From the NCBI RefSeq assembly GCF_000143415.4, contig NW_003314261.1, positions 4,442,691-4,506,690 on the forward strand: a stretch of 64,000 bases of DNA, read 5' to 3'. This document shows, piece by piece, positions 63,601 to 64,000 of this stretch. This DNA comes from Selaginella moellendorffii (Eukaryota; Streptophyta; Lycopodiopsida; Selaginellales; Selaginellaceae). Below the pieces are notes generated by a model. It made no database searches and had not been told where the DNA came from. It worked only from the letters and a program-made list of their open reading frames with translations. The position numbers and the translations under genes were made by a program. The stretch's first letter is position 1, and every line of letters starts with the position of its first letter.

Positions 63601-64000
63601 AAAAATATAAATTGATGTGTGTTTTAATGTAGTTAATATATGATTCTCTCAATAATTATTCTGAAAATGAAATATAATTTTTTTTAATATAGATAATATT
63701 GTGGTGTATCATATGTAAACAAACTAGAATAAAATATGGTTTTAAATATAGATAACATATAATTCTTAAGCATTACTCTAGGATTAGAATATAATATAGT
63801 GTTCAATATAGATATTGTTGTGCTGTATTATTTGTAATACAAACTGGAAGACAATATAGATTTTAGTGTATGGAAAATGGTTCTTTCAAGATTAATCTGA
63901 CATTAAAAAATAATATAGTTTTCAATCTAGATAGGGTTATGGTGTAATAAATTTAATACAGAACTAGAATATAATATCATTTTTAATGTTGATGATATTT
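63601..64000. repeat. ~120 bp tandem repeat, AT-rich, running to the window edge
   Basis: AAACTAGAATAAAATATGG at 63721, AAACTGGAAGACAATATAG at 63841 and GAACTAGAATATAATATC at 63961 start successive units exactly 120 bases apart. TTTTAAATATAGATAAC, TTTTCAATCTAGATA and TTCAATATAGATATTG are sub-motifs within units. An older, more diverged unit extends back to about 63540-63600. The array is cut by the window end. Confidence 0.75.

Overview
This is a nuclear segment of a land plant with a very compact gene style. Spliced genes carry introns of about 47-65 bases with GT-AG ends, intergenic gaps are short, PPR genes are intronless, and telo-box (AAACCCTA) motifs sit at many start codons. Together with the mix of plant-specific genes (H+-pyrophosphatase, CPR5, TGD5, DUF616/MUCI70-type, ERF, NF-YB, lipoxygenases) this best fits a lycophyte such as Selaginella moellendorffii. 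The species is inferred from style and was not checked.

Layout. 1-1.4 kb: AT-rich, gene-poor. 1.4-2.8 kb: secreted GH71 alpha-1,3-glucanase-like gene of fungal type. 3.7-13.3 kb: imperfect tandem duplication of a ~4.7 kb unit (MACPF-like gene, decayed membrane-protein gene, coiled-coil gene). The left copy is broken at several points and the right copy is more intact. 13.6-17.9 kb: intronless CCT gamma chaperonin, small acidic protein, pure-S-repeat PPR protein. 18.2-18.8 kb: a second copy of the GH71 3' end, so a 15.4 kb block is flanked by ~0.57 kb direct repeats. 18.7-24.2 kb: orphan basic protein, histone H2A.X, ribosomal protein L10 (uL16), a 7-exon gene of unknown function, a TPR protein. 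25.5-28 kb: PPR and LEA_2-type pseudogenes beside an intact LEA_2-type membrane protein. 29.3-36.6 kb: CSN6 and two tandem 9-exon lipoxygenases. 38.4-42.5 kb: Rab8/RABE GTPase and an ankyrin-MAPKKK. 42.9-47.1 kb: a TFIIIC-type WD40 protein divergent from UTP11. 47.8-49.4 kb: ERF and NF-YB transcription factors. 49.6-52.6 kb: an inward-rectifier (Kir-type) channel gene with a non-canonical selectivity filter, preceded by a decayed tandem copy. 52.7-55.1 kb: TGD5-like protein and two tandem ERH genes. 56.2-62.3 kb: vacuolar H+-PPase, CPR5, DUF616 protein. 62.3-64 kb: AT-rich DNA ending in a ~120 bp tandem repeat.

Most genes are independent housekeeping or regulatory loci with no operon-like logic. 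Common functional themes are ribosome biogenesis and translation (L10, UTP11, TFIIIC), defence and oxylipin biology (two LOX, CPR5, MAPKKK, MACPF-like, GH71) and ion transport (H+-PPase, Kir-type protein). The clearest special features are the Kir-type pair, the GH71 gene, and the nested duplications of the first 19 kb, where every stage of gene birth and decay is visible.
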